Source: JAQVOO01 sp964524755
Lineage (GTDB): Bacteria; Spirochaetota; Spirochaetia; Sphaerochaetales; Sphaerochaetaceae
NCBI GenBank assembly: GCA_964524755.1
Contig: CAZGDR010000019.1
Location: forward strand, 1-33,065
Direction: 5' to 3'
DNA: 33,065 nt
In this document: positions 31,181-33,065 of the stretch, in pieces
Position numbering within the stretch: the stretch's first letter is position 1
Layout of the letters: each line of letters starts with the position of its first letter
Notes under the pieces: model-generated
The model's input: only the letters and a program-made list of their open reading frames with translations
Database searches by the model: none
Told to the model about the DNA's origin: nothing
Made by a program: the position numbers and the translations under genes

Positions 31181-31876
31181 TTAATTCCTCTTATTTGGTA
31201 AAAACCCATTGGCTTCACCCCACCCAAAAGGGTCGAGGCGCCACTGTGCTAATAGCTCTGCGCCAGCAAGGTCAACATAGTCTGTCGCTTGCGCTGTGGC
31301 AACCATTGTGTCGTAATCCAACAAGGCCACTGGCGTACAGACAGGATCAAGTGCAGCAAAGGCATCGATCGAAGTTTGCAGGTCGTAGGTAAAAATGGCG
31401 AGGCAATACGAGACAAGCCCCTCAGCCTCTCGAATAGCTTGGACTGCTTTTATGGAACTCCCTCCGGTAGAGATGAGGTCTTCAATGAGAACCACCCGAG
31501 CTCCTTGGTATGATCCGCTACTGCCTAACCCTTCAATTAAGTTTTTTAAGCCATGGTCTTTTCCACTCGAGCGGACATACGACAGTGGAGCTTGTAGTCG
31601 ATCGGCTAAGGTTGTGGCATGAGGAATTCCTGCTGTGGCTGTCCCTGCAATATTATCATAGGCGATTTCAAGCGCCTCAAGGGTGGCCTCAAAGCCTTCG
31701 GCAATTAAGGCCCGTGCCTCGGCATCGGCCAAGAGACGCCGATTATCATTATAGATAGGCATCCAATACCCGCTGGCCCACTGAAAGGGTTCTGTTGGAG
31801 AGAGTTTAATAGCCTCAAGTTCCAACGCCCTTTTGGCTATACGAGGGCCGTATGATTCAATTTTAGTATTCTTCAT
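31181..31876 (-). CDS. pyrE: Orotate phosphoribosyltransferase
   Basis: PyrE joins orotate to PRPP to form OMP. The 231-residue protein contains the PRPP-binding signature VVLIEDLISTGGSSIKAV near residues 128-145, the orotate-side stretch IKLSPTEPFQWASGYWMPIY, IAGTATAGIPHATTLADRL, and YVRSSGKDHGLKNLIEG with the catalytic-loop lysine and histidine. Length is slightly above the usual 210-215 residues, mostly at the C-terminus. The ATG is 16 bases behind the PyrB-PyrI stop, with AGGAG somewhat far upstream (about 14 bases) and AAAGA nearer. Next comes pyrF after one base. It clearly belongs to the pyr operon. Confidence 0.96.
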   Translation of the reverse strand: MKNTKIESYGPRIAKRALELEAIKLSPTEPFQWASGYWMPIYNDNRRLLADAEARALIAEGFEATLEALEIAYDNIAGTATAGIPHATTLADRLQAPLSYVRSSGKDHGLKNLIEGLGSSGSYQGARVVLIEDLISTGGSSIKAVQAIREAEGLVSYCLAIFTYDLQTSIDAFAALDPVCTPVALLDYDTMVATAQATDYVDLAGAELLAQWRLDPFGWGEANGFLPNKRN

Positions 31877-31892
31877 TCTTTATAGTTGACTC

Positions 31893-33065
31893 CTATTTCC
31901 AAATTTCTTTAAAGGTGTGGACTGTGTCACAATACGCACAGGCATACCGATCATCAAGGGTCCGTTCAAATCGTGCTGGGACCCCTTCGGCATGTACTGG
32001 AAAAGAAATACACGCCTCATTATTACATGCCAAATCATCGAAATTGTAAATCCTTGGAGGTAGATGAGTACGGTATTTAGCCACTACTTGCCCTTCACGA
32101 ATGATATTGAGGGTACATCCAGCAGCAACAGCTGCAAGACGTTTGAGATCTTTTCGATCAAAATCGCGAGCTCCAGGTCTAAAAATAATTCCTTTAAAAG
32201 AACTCGTATCTTTTTTACTGGTAGAGACCCATTCACCACCTTTGCCTTCGTCCAAATCTAGCACCTTGCTAATTAACGCCATATGGCGGCGAATAGAAGC
32301 GGGATCGTCGCCTCGACATATATGGTCGATCACCAAGCCATCGCGAATGGGACGCACTCCCTCTGAATAAGGGTCCTCCCTCACCTTCTTATGGGGATCT
32401 ATGTTTTTTACCTGAATAATATACTCTTCATCATTGCGTCCTTTGGGAGGTCCTTGTGGGATAAAATCTGAACCAATTTTGCCGGCAACGAGAGCGAGAA
32501 GGACGATACGCACATACATGCCATTAATCGACTGGCGCTCCCAGCCATTCAATGATGTATCATCTAGAAAGGTGGGGATAGTCGGATGCTCACGATGACG
32601 AGGAAGAGGATGATAAAATTTTGTTTGATCTGGTAATGCGGAGATGAATTCACGGCGAAAAGTCACTTTCCCCCGTAATTCTTCTTCCCTTTTTAAAATT
32701 TGCTCACCCATACGCTCCAGTTGAGGACGGGTGAAATACCACTTTTGAGCAACTTTAGGTTGACTCATGTACTCATCTATTGAATCAAAGAGCCGAATTT
32801 TAAACCCATTTTCTTCCATGCGCAATCGGTATGTTTCGGGTAATGAAAGTTCGGGTGGAGCAATCAGATCAATCGTTACGTGCTCAAAAATACGTAATCC
32901 ATCAGCCTTGGAGTGGATGGTCCGCCCATGATAGAGATCTCCCACCAGTGCTAAGTGGATACTATCGGTCTCCCAATTATTATCTTCAAGAAACGTAAAT
33001 TCATCGAGTAATTCTTGCGTAGGGTGTTCATGTTTTCCATCCCCAGCGTTGATAAATGCAGGCTT
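31893..33065 (-). CDS. pyrBI: Aspartate carbamoyltransferase, PyrB-PyrI fusion, N-terminus beyond window
   Basis: The frame is open to the right edge, with 390 residues visible and the N-terminus missing. The catalytic PyrB part shows INAGDGKHEHPTQELLDEFT, LVGDLYHGRTIHSKADGL, YFTRPQLERMGEQI, and the H-P-L-P-R substrate loop in KFYHPLPRHREHPTIP. After a linker around SINGMYVRIVLLALVAGKIG comes a PyrI-type regulatory domain: IIQVKNIDPHKKV, RPIRDGLVIDHICRGD, then the zinc site with C-x4-C (CNNEAC) and C-x2-C (CAYC). Such catalytic-regulatory fusions are known from Thermotoga and, as I recall, treponemes. It catalyses the first committed step of UMP synthesis and is probably sensitive to nucleotides through the PyrI part. 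The upstream pyr operon promoter is outside the window. Confidence 0.95.
   Translation of the reverse strand, partial: KPAFINAGDGKHEHPTQELLDEFTFLEDNNWETDSIHLALVGDLYHGRTIHSKADGLRIFEHVTIDLIAPPELSLPETYRLRMEENGFKIRLFDSIDEYMSQPKVAQKWYFTRPQLERMGEQILKREEELRGKVTFRREFISALPDQTKFYHPLPRHREHPTIPTFLDDTSLNGWERQSINGMYVRIVLLALVAGKIGSDFIPQGPPKGRNDEEYIIQVKNIDPHKKVREDPYSEGVRPIRDGLVIDHICRGDDPASIRRHMALISKVLDLDEGKGGEWVSTSKKDTSSFKGIIFRPGARDFDRKDLKRLAAVAAGCTLNIIREGQVVAKYRTHLPPRIYNFDDLACNNEACISFPVHAEGVPARFERTLDDRYACAYCDTVHTFKEIWK

Noticed and set aside
31180..31227. ATG start at 31227 for PyrF
   Set aside because: It lies within the pyrE coding region; ATG at 31179 has GAGG upstream and begins at the expected N-terminus.
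1..33065. CRISPR array, insertion sequence, prophage or rRNA
   Set aside because: I saw no regularly spaced repeats, no transposase or integrase frame, no phage structural genes and no rRNA-like sequence on either strand.

Overview
The window looks like a chromosome segment of a spirochaete, most likely Sphaerochaeta- or Treponema-like. The strongest clue is the minus-strand order spoVG - tRNA-Gln - rplY - pth - tilS - ftsH, which matches the order I recall for Borrelia and other spirochaetes. A CUT2-type sugar ABC transporter with a LacI regulator, a PyrB-PyrI fusion and a secreted protein resembling DUF6675 fit the same group. This placement is inference; no rRNA gene is present to confirm it.

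Left part (1-6476): a cell-surface polysaccharide region. It holds an exported protein cut by the window edge, a GT4 and a GT2 glycosyltransferase on the plus strand, then on the minus strand a WcaJ/WbaP-type priming sugar-phosphate transferase with a secreted protein behind it, and an AsmA-like membrane-anchored protein. The first 3 kb looks AT-richer than the rest.

Middle (6477-13978): a DASS/SLC13-like carrier, a DUF2148 Fe-S protein, and a sugar-uptake operon on the minus strand (ATPase, permease, binding protein, then a terminator, then a LacI repressor). A perfect 16-bp LacI-type palindrome lies beside the operon promoter.

Core block (14189-25443): a tightly packed minus-strand chain, plsC-like, gltS-like, SMUG1-like, ispE, spoVG, tRNA-Gln, rplY, pth, tilS, ftsH, lepA, with a good promoter before the first gene. 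It joins lipid and isoprenoid synthesis, DNA repair and translation or protein quality control. pth appears to start at CTG; without those 20 codons it would lose its catalytic Asn and His.

Right part (25540-33065): a two-gene plus-strand operon (a duplicated DUF1538 membrane protein and a tandem PII-like protein with a strong internal ribosome binding site) converges on a minus-strand UMP biosynthesis operon: pyrB-pyrI fusion (cut by the window edge), pyrE, pyrF, a pyrD-pyrK fusion (interrupted by a run of 100 N) and pyrC. The DUF1538/PII-like pair is the best candidate for a poorly described system.
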